Shown here: in pieces, positions 9,325 to 16,742 of the stretch | Layout of the letters: each line of letters starts with the position of its first letter | Position numbering within the stretch: position 1 is the first letter of the stretch | Origin: Polaromonas sp. | GTDB lineage: Bacteria > Pseudomonadota > Gammaproteobacteria > Burkholderiales > Burkholderiaceae | Direction of reading: 5' to 3' | Assembly: GCA_013823505.1 (NCBI GenBank) | Contig: PNMH01000026.1 | Location: 1-43,285 of the forward strand | Length of the DNA stretch: 43,285 bases | Made by a program: the position numbers and the translations under genes | Notes under the pieces: generated by a model | Told to the model about the DNA's origin: nothing | Database searches by the model: none | What the model saw: the letters and a program-made list of their open reading frames with translations, nothing else

Positions 9325-11223
9325 ATGTATAGCCGCTTGAACTACAAACAGAACGACGCCCAGCCATGGAGCGCCTACTACTTTCTGCTGGAAGGCACTT
9401 CGACGACCACCGAGATGGACGCCGCAAGGCAAGCGGGCGTGGACGTCATGGTCAAGTTGGCCGAACCCAAGCTGGACGAGCAGGCCAGGAAGGCACGGAG
9501 CACCGAGATTTTCAACGTGGTGAGGCACTTGCCGGAGAGCATGACCGAGAGCTTCGAGCTGTACATGGCCATGGCCCATTGCCGGTTGGAAGCAGCGACG
9601 CGAAAACAGCGCGAAGCGCGCATCGCATCGCTGCTGGACCCGTATTTCGTCAACCGGACCGAGCCAGACCAGCAGCTGTATCTGGCGAAACTCAAGGCGC
9701 TGGCGGTGATGGTTCCCGACGGGGCCATGGACGTGTCGCTCAGAACGTTCGCCATCCGGATGCAGCTGCATTGGATGGAGAAGACCACGCTCCTGGCCAC
9801 CGACCACGGATTGCGCGTTTTGCAAGACCTCGTCAGCAAGCTGGGTTGGAACGACAGCCCGAAACTCAAGGAGTCCCTGTTCGCTTGCTACCTGTGGCTG
9901 GCGCCGGTCGATCGTGAGCCGTGCCTCGACTTGATCGTGAACACCGCCACAAGCAACCGAGGCTTCCTGGTGCCCAGGATCTTTGATGCCATCAAAACTG
10001 CGGTGCCAGACTACCTGCTGGCTGATATGGGCGACACGATTCGCAGCACATTGCAGGCTTGCATGACCTTGGTCAATCCCACCGAGGCAGACTTCGATGA
10101 GCTGATTGAGTTGGAGAAAGAGCATTTCAAGGCCCGCCTCTCGGCCCGCTGCATGCAGATCGTCGAGGCCACACTGGCTGTCATCGACCAAGACTTCGTG
10201 CTGGACAAAGTCACGCTGGAACAGAACCGGCTCTGCAGGGAAGTTGTGCTCTCGCATCGACATTTGGTGGAAACCACCGATTTGCTGATGAAGTCCCTCC
10301 GCGGCAAAACACCACCCGTGCCCCACACGGGGAACACCGAGCCGCCCGATCTGGATCCCGTGTATGCGTGGTCGATCGACCGCCTGCTGGAATGGATCGA
10401 GGGACCCATCACGCACAAAAAGGACAAAAGGCTGAAATCTCTGGATACCAAGAAGGTCGCAGCTTCGGAAAACCAGGCGCGCCAGACGAGCAACGCCAAG
10501 TCCGCTTCCAAGAAGGCGTCCTCCAAGGCCGATACGGAATTCTCCGAAAAAGACGTCGAAACCACAGTGCGAACCGGTCTTTGCTCAGCCGCCGCTTTTT
10601 TTCTGGAAGAAATCAACGATCTTCTCCGCCTGGGCCAAAGCTTGCGCATGGACGATCAGCTGCTGGAAAGGTGCCACAACATCCAGGCACCGTTGCAGCT
10701 GGTGATTCAGGACGGCGCGTCCAATCCCGATGAAACACAGAACGTCCTGCAGTCCGCGCAGGAGACTGTGGACGCCATGCGGTCTGGCGCGCGCATCGCA
10801 CAAGGCCAGCAGCTCACGCGCCAGCGATTCACGGCCGCACTTGAGCGGCTGCTGCGACAGGAGGCGCTGGTGTTGCGTAAGCGGCATGGCGGTGTGGTGG
10901 CCGCCCTCCTCCCTGCTGCCGATTGGGGATGGGCGGTTCAGGCCTTTCACGAACGCTGGCTGCCCACCTTCACACAACTGCAAAACAGCGAAGACGACCT
11001 CACCAAATCGCGGCTTCCCGCTGACTGCGCGTTGGCGCTCTATGTCACAGGCAGCAGCCTGAGCAAGCACGCTTTCGATATCTCGGTCCATGTGTGGCGC
11101 AGGCGCAAGGGGTGTACGTCCATCGCGGGCACATCGGCACAGCACCTGGCACCCATGAACAAGGTCGATTGGTACGACACCCTCATCCCATGCGCGGTGC
11201 TCCACGTGGACACGCTCGACTGA
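9325..11223 (+). CDS. Gene X: unrecognised 632-aa protein, paralogue of gene Y
   Basis: I do not recognise the family. Residues 1 to about 350 look all-helical. WIEGPIT follows at 357-363, then a Lys/Ser-rich low-complexity linker (about 364-405). The C-terminal region shared with Y begins at SEKDVETTV (about 407) and includes KRHGG (519-523), FHERWLP (541-547), YVTGSS (573-578), AFDISVHVW (583-591) and DWYDTLIPC (615-623). There is no signal peptide, membrane segment or nucleotide-binding motif. The start is the ATG at 9325 with AGGAG eight bases upstream; a TTG at 9304 is the alternative. GC is about 60% in a line I counted, against about 70% in flanking genes. It lies between two copies of the uvrA 5' end, which suggests acquisition by insertion. 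Function unknown. Confidence 0.85.
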   Translation: MYSRLNYKQNDAQPWSAYYFLLEGTSTTTEMDAARQAGVDVMVKLAEPKLDEQARKARSTEIFNVVRHLPESMTESFELYMAMAHCRLEAATRKQREARIASLLDPYFVNRTEPDQQLYLAKLKALAVMVPDGAMDVSLRTFAIRMQLHWMEKTTLLATDHGLRVLQDLVSKLGWNDSPKLKESLFACYLWLAPVDREPCLDLIVNTATSNRGFLVPRIFDAIKTAVPDYLLADMGDTIRSTLQACMTLVNPTEADFDELIELEKEHFKARLSARCMQIVEATLAVIDQDFVLDKVTLEQNRLCREVVLSHRHLVETTDLLMKSLRGKTPPVPHTGNTEPPDLDPVYAWSIDRLLEWIEGPITHKKDKRLKSLDTKKVAASENQARQTSNAKSASKKASSKADTEFSEKDVETTVRTGLCSAAAFFLEEINDLLRLGQSLRMDDQLLERCHNIQAPLQLVIQDGASNPDETQNVLQSAQETVDAMRSGARIAQGQQLTRQRFTAALERLLRQEALVLRKRHGGVVAALLPAADWGWAVQAFHERWLPTFTQLQNSEDDLTKSRLPADCALALYVTGSSLSKHAFDISVHVWRRRKGCTSIAGTSAQHLAPMNKVDWYDTLIPCAVLHVDTLD

Positions 11224-11252
11224 AGCGGAACGCGGCGTCGTCATTGGGATGT

Positions 11253-11932
11253 ATGCCTGATTTCAGTTCAGCCAGCCCAACGGCCAGCTGACCATCCAGC
11301 CGCTGGGCTTCCCCCAACCGTCCAGTCCCCCTCAGACCTGAGCAGCTGACCAGCGGGGCCTCCACGGTCACGCCCGTGGCAGCGGCGGGTTTGGCCAACA
11401 AAGACGAGCGCCATCTCCTCGACGAACTGGCCAGGGCCCCGCCCAGCGATCTGGCCAGCATCGAATTCCCGCTCCACATGCTTTTGCCTCATTTGCAGGA
11501 TGCCAAATGCTCGCAGCGCGAGGCGGCGAAAAAAAAAAGGCGCCGCAAGCCTTCGCGGGCATTGCGCTGGGGCCGAACATAGTTGCCGGTGTACAAACCA
11601 TCGAGGCTTGGGTTCGCATTGTTCCGCCCCCTTCTGGGAAGGCAGAAGAAGACGTGCTGCGGCAAAGTGCACATGTCCATGAAGGGAAAGGAGCCCCAGC
11701 CTGGATGGCCTTCAACAACAAGCTCACCGATTTGCTCAAACAGTTGGGCCTGCCCATCGATCCGAAAGGTGCCTACATGCTGCTGGTCGACATGGCGGTC
11801 AGAAAACCCACTGGCACTGCCGCTGACCGGGCCGAAACCTTTCATCAAGTGCTGCTGGGTCCCCTTGCCCACCCAGGCGCCAATGCCTTGAACCAACTGA
11901 TGGAAGGCGAGATCGCCATCAAGGCAGCTTGA
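11253..11932 (+). pseudogene. Remnant gene Z: decayed or frameshifted coding region after gene X
   Basis: Coding-like sequence runs from about 11292 to the TGA at 11930-11932, but in two frames. The first part (from a possible GTG at 11376: GLANKDERHLLDELARAPPS) reads into a run of ten As at 11529-11538 and then leaves frame. The second part, one frame back (APQAFAGIALGPNIVAGVQT onward, ending LNQLMEGEIAIKAA), continues for 130 codons. Restoring the frame needs one more A, or a -1 slip on AAA AAA AAA. Upstream, MPDFSSASPTAS (11253) ends in a stop at 11289 and no ribosome site is clear, so the 5' end looks degraded. I recognise no family. GC is about 57% in one counted line. A real gene expressed by slippage on the A-run is possible. 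Confidence 0.55.
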
Positions 11933-11953
11933 GCGCTGCGCACGCGGCGCATC

Positions 11954-12122
11954 AGCTCGCCGGCGCGGATATCCAGGCGATGCATTTCAGGCTGCGCTGG
12001 CGCGCGCCGCGGATGCGGATCAGCCCAGTGCCACCTTCCGTCGGTCGGTCGCGCCCCTCATCGTCGGACGCGGGTTGAATCGCGCCCGCAGGCAACTCGG
12101 CGGGCAAAAAGGCATCGGACAT
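11954..12122 (-). pseudogene. Truncated, frameshifted 5' fragment of uvrA (copy 2)
   Basis: Translated leftward from the ATG at 12122-12120 it reads MSDAFLPAEL...[12 protein letters not shown], then RSLKCIAW and a stop. The intact UvrA starts MSDDHLP and has [16 protein letters not shown] at the same place. One base is missing where intact uvrA reads CATCGACCTGG, which throws the copy out of frame a few codons past the identical block. Homology ends at about 11954, before the Walker A codons. The fragment keeps its own upstream leader (to about 12159) and lies next to the Liv-type gene, so uvrA probably once abutted that gene. Confidence 0.88.
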
Positions 12123-12159
12123 GCAGGGGCGCCTGAAGGGGACGCGAAGATTCTACGGA
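11954..12159. repeat. uvrA 5' end, copy 2 of a direct repeat
   Basis: Partner of 8915-9103. The spacing between copies is about 2.85 kb and contains gene X and remnant Z. Divergence is uneven: near-identical over the conserved codons and much greater over the variable N-terminal codons. This argues against a very recent tandem duplication. Confidence 0.85.
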
Positions 12160-12252
12160 GCAGCGCGTCATACCCCCCAGCGTGTATGGCATAACCCCAC
12201 TTTTGCACCAGACCGGGCGACCCGAACCGCGCCCCACTTTCAAGCAACTCCA

Positions 12253-13386
12253 ATGACAAATTCCTTTGTGTCCTGGTCCAGCAACCTCACCACCCTCGGC
12301 CTCGCCGGGCTCATGGCCTTCTCTGTGCCCGCCTGGGCCGAGCTGCGCATCGGCAACCCCTCGGGCATCACCGGCTCGGTGGCGGCAGGGGTCAAGGAGA
12401 ACATCGACGGCGCCAAGCTGTACTTTGACGCGGTCAACGCGCGCGGCGGCATCAACGGCCAGAAGATCGAACTGGTGTCGGTGGACGACAAGTTCGACCC
12501 CAAGGTCACGGTGGAGGTGTCGCGCAAGCTCATCACCGAACAAAAGGTGCTGGCCCTGTTTCTGAACCGGGGCACACCGCATTCACAAGCCCTGCTGCCC
12601 ATGCTGGCCGAGTTCAAGGTCCCGCTGGTGGGCCCGAGCACCGGCGCCATGGTGTTGCACGAGCCGGTGAACCCCTGGGTGTTCAACGTGCGCGCCACCT
12701 ACCAGCGCGAAGCAGCGAAGGCCATCGAACACCTGGCCAGCATCGGCATGACACGCATCGCGCTGCTGGAGACCGACGACTCCTTCGGCGCCGACTCGGC
12801 CGCCGGCGCGCTCAAGGGTTTTGCCACGGTGAAGCAGACGCCGGTGCTGCAAGAGAAATTCCCGCGCGACAAGCCCGACTTCACCGAACTGGCTGCCCGG
12901 GTGATGAAGAGCAATGCCCAGGCCGTGATGGTGATCGGCTCGGCCGGCAACGCCGCCAACGGCATGAAGGCGATCCGTGAAGCCGGCTCACGCGCACAGC
13001 TGGTCACGCTCTCCAACAACGCATCGGAAGGCTTCATCAAGCTGCTGGGCGAGCACGCGCGTGGTGTGATCGTCACGCAGGTCTTCCCCAACGAACGCTC
13101 GGTGTCGTTCCCACTGATCAAGGAAGCGCAGGACCTGGCCAGGGCCAAGGGCCTGGAGGGTGTGTCGCCCGCGATGATGGAAGGCTTTGCGGCCGCCAAG
13201 GTGGTCACAGAAGGCCTGCGCCGCGCGGGTCCGAACCCGACCCCGGTGGCTCTTCGCGACGCCCTGGAAGGCATGCGCAACTACGACATCGGCGGCCTGC
13301 AGATCAGCTACAGCGCCACCGACCACACGGGTCTGGATTTTTCCGACTTGTCGATCGTGAACGCCAGCGGCAAGTTCATGCGCTGA
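12253..13386 (+). CDS. Branched-chain amino-acid-type ABC transporter substrate-binding protein (orphan)
   Basis: 377 aa, periplasmic. A signal peptide covers about residues 1-29, with a hydrophobic core (LGLAGLMAF) and cleavage after AWA. The mature part (ELRIGNPSGITGSVAAGVKE) has the Leu/Ile/Val-binding (Peripla_BP_6) pattern: GPSTGA ligand loop, LLETDDSFGAD hinge region and EGFAAAKVVTEGLRRAG near the C-terminus. Ligands of this family range from amino acids to urea and aromatic acids and cannot be chosen here. No permease or ATPase gene is adjacent, so it is an orphan binding protein. The start is the ATG at 12253, giving a proper signal peptide. It ends two bases from the convergent usp gene. 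Confidence 0.88.
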   Translation: MTNSFVSWSSNLTTLGLAGLMAFSVPAWAELRIGNPSGITGSVAAGVKENIDGAKLYFDAVNARGGINGQKIELVSVDDKFDPKVTVEVSRKLITEQKVLALFLNRGTPHSQALLPMLAEFKVPLVGPSTGAMVLHEPVNPWVFNVRATYQREAAKAIEHLASIGMTRIALLETDDSFGADSAAGALKGFATVKQTPVLQEKFPRDKPDFTELAARVMKSNAQAVMVIGSAGNAANGMKAIREAGSRAQLVTLSNNASEGFIKLLGEHARGVIVTQVFPNERSVSFPLIKEAQDLARAKGLEGVSPAMMEGFAAAKVVTEGLRRAGPNPTPVALRDALEGMRNYDIGGLQISYSATDHTGLDFSDLSIVNASGKFMR

Positions 13387-13388
13387 GG

Positions 13389-13826
13389 TCAGGACTTCAC
13401 GATCAGCACAGGCACCTTGGCGTGGGTCAGCACCTTTTGCGCCACGCTGCCCAGGATGAGTGCCTTCACACCCTGGCGGCCGTGTGAGCCCATCACGATC
13501 AGGTCGCAGCCTTCGGCCTCGGCCGTTTCAATGATCCCCTCGTAGACCACGTTGCGCTCGATGGTGTCGCCCGCGAAGGGCACGCCGTCGGCGGCGCAGG
13601 CCATGCGCGCAGCGTCCAGCGCCACGCCAGCCGCGGCCTTGGCCTCGGTCAGGTAGGCCTGCAGGCCGATGGCCGAGGCGTCGCCGATGCCGATGTAGGG
13701 GAAGGGGTCGATGACATAGACGCCCACGATGTGTGCGCCCTGGCTCTTGGCCAGGCCCACAGCCGCGCGGGTGGCAAACAAGCTGAGCTCGGAACCGTCG
13801 GTGGGCAGCAGGATTTTCTTGAACAT
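13389..13826 (-). CDS. Universal stress protein (UspA family)
   Basis: 145 aa, cytosolic, one Usp domain. It starts MFKKILLPTDGSELS and carries the ATP-binding signature G-x2-G-x9-GS (GSHGRQGVKALILGS) near residue 115, followed by LTHAKVPVLIVK. Typical length for the family. The ATG at 13826 has GAGGAGA eight bases upstream; a longer frame to 13883 is ignored. A -10 box and an FNR/ANR-type site are correctly spaced ahead of it, so induction at low oxygen is likely, as known for several betaproteobacterial Usp genes. Confidence 0.92.
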   Translation of the reverse strand: MFKKILLPTDGSELSLFATRAAVGLAKSQGAHIVGVYVIDPFPYIGIGDASAIGLQAYLTEAKAAAGVALDAARMACAADGVPFAGDTIERNVVYEGIIETAEAEGCDLIVMGSHGRQGVKALILGSVAQKVLTHAKVPVLIVKS

Positions 13827-13881
13827 GGTCGCTCTCCTCAAAGGGGTGGATGAACCGGGCCGCGCGCGGCGGCACCGTTTC

Positions 13882-13887
13882 ATCGTA
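13882..13887 (-). promoter_or_regulatory. Probable -10 box of the usp promoter
   Basis: TACGAT on the minus strand. It would place the start of transcription at about 13875, giving a leader of roughly 50 bases and putting the FNR/ANR-like site at -41.5. Confidence 0.5.
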
Positions 13888-13909
13888 GGAGAGCCCCGGC
13901 CACTGCGGC

Positions 13910-13923
13910 TTGCGTCAGATCAA
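13910..13923 (-). promoter_or_regulatory. FNR/ANR-type binding site upstream of usp
   Basis: TTGATCTGACGCAA on the minus strand against the consensus TTGAT-N4-ATCAA: one perfect half and one 3-of-5 half. Its centre (13916.5) is 41.5 bases from the start site predicted by the -10 box, the standard class II activator position. It overlaps the stop codon of the formate dehydrogenase alpha gene. Confidence 0.6.
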
Positions 13924-16742
13924 ACCGGGGCCGGTTCCTCCACGGGCCGCACGTCCACCGCACAGTACTTCAGTTCGGCGATCTTGCCCACCGGGTCCAG
14001 GGCCGGGTTGGTGAGCAGGTTGGCCGCAGCCTCCGCGTAGGCAAACGGGATGAAGGCGGTGTCCAGCGGCATGGCGTCGTCCAGCCTCACTGGCAGCGCC
14101 ACCGCGCCACGGCGCGAACGCACCTGCGCCAGCGCGCCAGCAAACAGCCCCAGCCGCTGCGCGGTGGTGGTGTGCAGGCTGACCACCGGGCCGGGCTCAA
14201 TCGCATCGAGCACACCGCTGCGCCGCGTCATGCTGCCGGTGTGCCAGTGCTCCAGCTGGCGCCCGGTGATGAGCACCATCGGGAACGTGGCATCAGGCAC
14301 CTCGGCCGGGGGCGTGACATTCGCGCCCACCAGCGTGGCGCGCCCGCTGGCGGTGGGGAACCCGTCGGTGAACACCACCGGGTGACCGGGATCGCTCTCA
14401 CTGCTCACCGGGTAGGTCACCGCGCCTTCGCGCTGCAGACGCGCCCAGGAGAGGCCGGCAATGCTGGGCATCATGGCGCGCATTTCTTCAAACACGGCGC
14501 CGATGCCACTGTCGGAATCTGCTGAGGCGGTGCCGTCGGCGGCCACGCCGTAAGTCCAGCCCAGGCCGAGCCGGCGCGCCAGCTGCTCGGTGATCCATGC
14601 ATCGGCCATGGCCTCGCCCGGCGCGCGCACGGCCTTGCGGCCGAGCTGCACGCAGCGGTCGGTGTTGGTCACGCTGCCAGTTTTTTCGGGCCAGGCGGTG
14701 GCGGGCAACACCACGTCGGCCAGGCTCGCGGTTTCGGTCAGAAAGATGTCCTGCACCACCAGGTGGTCCAGCCCGGCCAGCGCCTCGCGCGCGTGGGTGG
14801 CATCGGGGTCGCTCATGGCCGGGTTCTCGCCCTGGATCAGCATGGCGCGGATCTCGCGCCGGTGCGCCGCGTCGATGATCTCCACCACGGTGAGGCCGGC
14901 CTCGCTGCCCAGCGTGCCGGGGGCCAGGTTCCACAGGCGCTCGGCCTTGTCGCGGGTGTGCGGGTCGCTTACCTTCTGGTAGTCGGGCAGCACCATGGGG
15001 ATCAGCCCCGCGTCGCTTGCGCCCTGCACGTTGTTCTGCCCGCGCAGCGGGTGCAGGCCGGTGCCGGGGCGGCCGATCTGTCCGGTGATGAGCGAGAGCG
15101 CGATCAGGCAGCGCGCGTTGTCGGTGCCGTGGGTGTGCTGGCTGATGCCCATGCCCCAGAGGATCATGCTGTTCTTCGCCGTGGCGTAGGCCCGCGCCAC
15201 CTCGCGCAGGGTGGCCGCGTCGATGCCGCAGACGGACGCCATGGCCTCGGGCGAAAAGTCCACCAGGTGGGCCTTGAGCTGCGCGAAGTGCAGCGTGTGC
15301 GCTTCGATGTAGGCCGGGTCGGTGAGGCCTTCGAACACGATGGTGTGCAGCAGCGCGTTGAGCAGGGCCACGTCGGTGCCGGACTTGAAGCCCAGGTGCT
15401 TCCAGCTGTGGCGCGCGAGCTCGGTGCGGCGCGGATCGGCCAGCACGAGCTTCATGCCTTGCTTCACCGCGTTCTTGATCCAGGTGGCGCCCACCGGGTG
15501 GTTTTGCGCCGGGTTGGCGCCGATCAGCAGCACGAAGTCGGCGTGTTCCACGTCGCGCAGCGGGTTGGTGACCACGGCCGAGCCCAGGCCTTCCATGAGC
15601 GCGGCCACGCTGGACGCGTGGCACAGGCGGGTGCAGTGGTCCACGTTGTGCGTATCGAACGCGGTTCGGATCAGCTTCTGGAACAGGTAGGCCTCTTCGT
15701 TCGTGCCCTTGGCCGAACCGAAACCGGCGACCGGGCCCTGGCGTCCGCGCGCGGCGGTGCTGGCCATGGCGCGCTTGAAGCCGTTGGCGGCCACGTCGAG
15801 GGCTTCGTCCCAGCTGGCTTCGCGGAACAGCTCACGCCATTGGCGACGCTCGATCAGCAGCGGATCTTTCGGTGCATCGGCGCGGCGGATCAGCGGGCGC
15901 GTGAGCCGCTCGGGGCTGTGCGCGTAGTCAAAGCCGAAACGGCCCTTGACGCACAGGCGGCCTTCGTTGGCGGGGCCGGCGATGCCTTCGACGTGTTCGA
16001 TCTTTTCGTCCGTCACGTGGTAAGTGAGCTGGCAGCCCACACCGCAGAACGGGCACACAGAATCCACCTGCTTGTCCGACGCATGGGCGTACGCGCCGTT
16101 GGCCGGCGCGATCGCGCCCGTGGGGCAGGCCTGCACACATTCGCCGCAGGCCACGCAGGTGCTCGCACCCATGGGGTCGTTCTGGTCGAACACGATCTGC
16201 GCGTGGCCGCCGCGGAACGCGAGACCCAGCACGTCGTTGCCATGCGTCTCGCGGCAGGCGCGGATGCAGCGCGTGCACTGGATGCAGGCGTCGAGGTTGA
16301 CGGACATGGCCGGATGACTCAGGTCTTGCGTGGCGGCTGCGCGGGCAGGGAATCTGCCGACCCGAGCACCGGCCACCTCGGCCCAATGCACCAGCTCGCT
16401 GTCGTGTTTGAGCGCGGCGGTGTCCGGCGCGTCCGACAGCAGCAACTCCAGCACCGTTTTCTGGGCCGCGGCCGCGCGCGGGCTGTCGGTGGTGACCACC
16501 ATGCCCGGCGTGGGAGAACGGCAGCACGAGGGCGCGAGCACGCGCTCGCCCGCGATCTCCACCACACAGGCGCGGCAATTGCCGGGGCTGCGCAGGCCGT
16601 CCTGGTGGCACAGGTGCGGCACGGCCACGCCGGCGCGCTGCGCGGCCTTGAGCAGGGTCTCACCCGGCGCGGCTTCCACCGCGTGGCCGTTGAGCGTGAA
16701 AGCAATCGGGGCCGCGTGCTGCGGCAAGTCGTTGGTCTTCAT
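13920..16742 (-). CDS. fdh1A: NAD-dependent formate dehydrogenase, alpha (catalytic) subunit
   Basis: 940 aa, cytosolic, oxidises formate to CO2 at a bis-molybdopterin Mo/W centre. In order: an N-terminal plant-type [2Fe-2S] domain (C45, C56, C59, C73/74); a His/Cys-rich linker; two ferredoxin-type [4Fe-4S] clusters (C153-x2-C156-x2-C159-x3-C163 and C196-x2-C199-x2-C202-x3-C206); a proximal [4Fe-4S] motif CPFCGVGC (230-237) with C264; then the molybdopterin domain with catalytic C374-H375 in DHCTRLCHAS and IGANPAQNHP. The metal ligand is Cys, not selenocysteine. The ATG at 16742 overlaps the beta-gene stop by four bases. An upstream-extended frame lies inside the beta gene and is not used. 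It is the second gene of a two-gene operon. Confidence 0.93.
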   Translation of the reverse strand: MKTNDLPQHAAPIAFTLNGHAVEAAPGETLLKAAQRAGVAVPHLCHQDGLRSPGNCRACVVEIAGERVLAPSCCRSPTPGMVVTTDSPRAAAAQKTVLELLLSDAPDTAALKHDSELVHWAEVAGARVGRFPARAAATQDLSHPAMSVNLDACIQCTRCIRACRETHGNDVLGLAFRGGHAQIVFDQNDPMGASTCVACGECVQACPTGAIAPANGAYAHASDKQVDSVCPFCGVGCQLTYHVTDEKIEHVEGIAGPANEGRLCVKGRFGFDYAHSPERLTRPLIRRADAPKDPLLIERRQWRELFREASWDEALDVAANGFKRAMASTAARGRQGPVAGFGSAKGTNEEAYLFQKLIRTAFDTHNVDHCTRLCHASSVAALMEGLGSAVVTNPLRDVEHADFVLLIGANPAQNHPVGATWIKNAVKQGMKLVLADPRRTELARHSWKHLGFKSGTDVALLNALLHTIVFEGLTDPAYIEAHTLHFAQLKAHLVDFSPEAMASVCGIDAATLREVARAYATAKNSMILWGMGISQHTHGTDNARCLIALSLITGQIGRPGTGLHPLRGQNNVQGASDAGLIPMVLPDYQKVSDPHTRDKAERLWNLAPGTLGSEAGLTVVEIIDAAHRREIRAMLIQGENPAMSDPDATHAREALAGLDHLVVQDIFLTETASLADVVLPATAWPEKTGSVTNTDRCVQLGRKAVRAPGEAMADAWITEQLARRLGLGWTYGVAADGTASADSDSGIGAVFEEMRAMMPSIAGLSWARLQREGAVTYPVSSESDPGHPVVFTDGFPTASGRATLVGANVTPPAEVPDATFPMVLITGRQLEHWHTGSMTRRSGVLDAIEPGPVVSLHTTTAQRLGLFAGALAQVRSRRGAVALPVRLDDAMPLDTAFIPFAYAEAAANLLTNPALDPVGKIAELKYCAVDVRPVEEPAPV

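Larger units (their letters stand above)
11933..12252. other. Intergenic region holding the broken uvrA copy and the leader of the Liv-type gene
   Basis: About 320 bases without an intact gene. 11954-12159 is the damaged uvrA 5' copy. 12160-12252 is the leader of the binding-protein gene, with no clear Shine-Dalgarno and no recognisable promoter hexamers. Confidence 0.7.

Noticed and set aside
11224..11932. Remnant Z as a third member of the X/Y family
   Set aside because: None of the shared motifs (WIEGPIT, KRHGG, RWLP, YVTGSS) occurs in any frame of the remnant.
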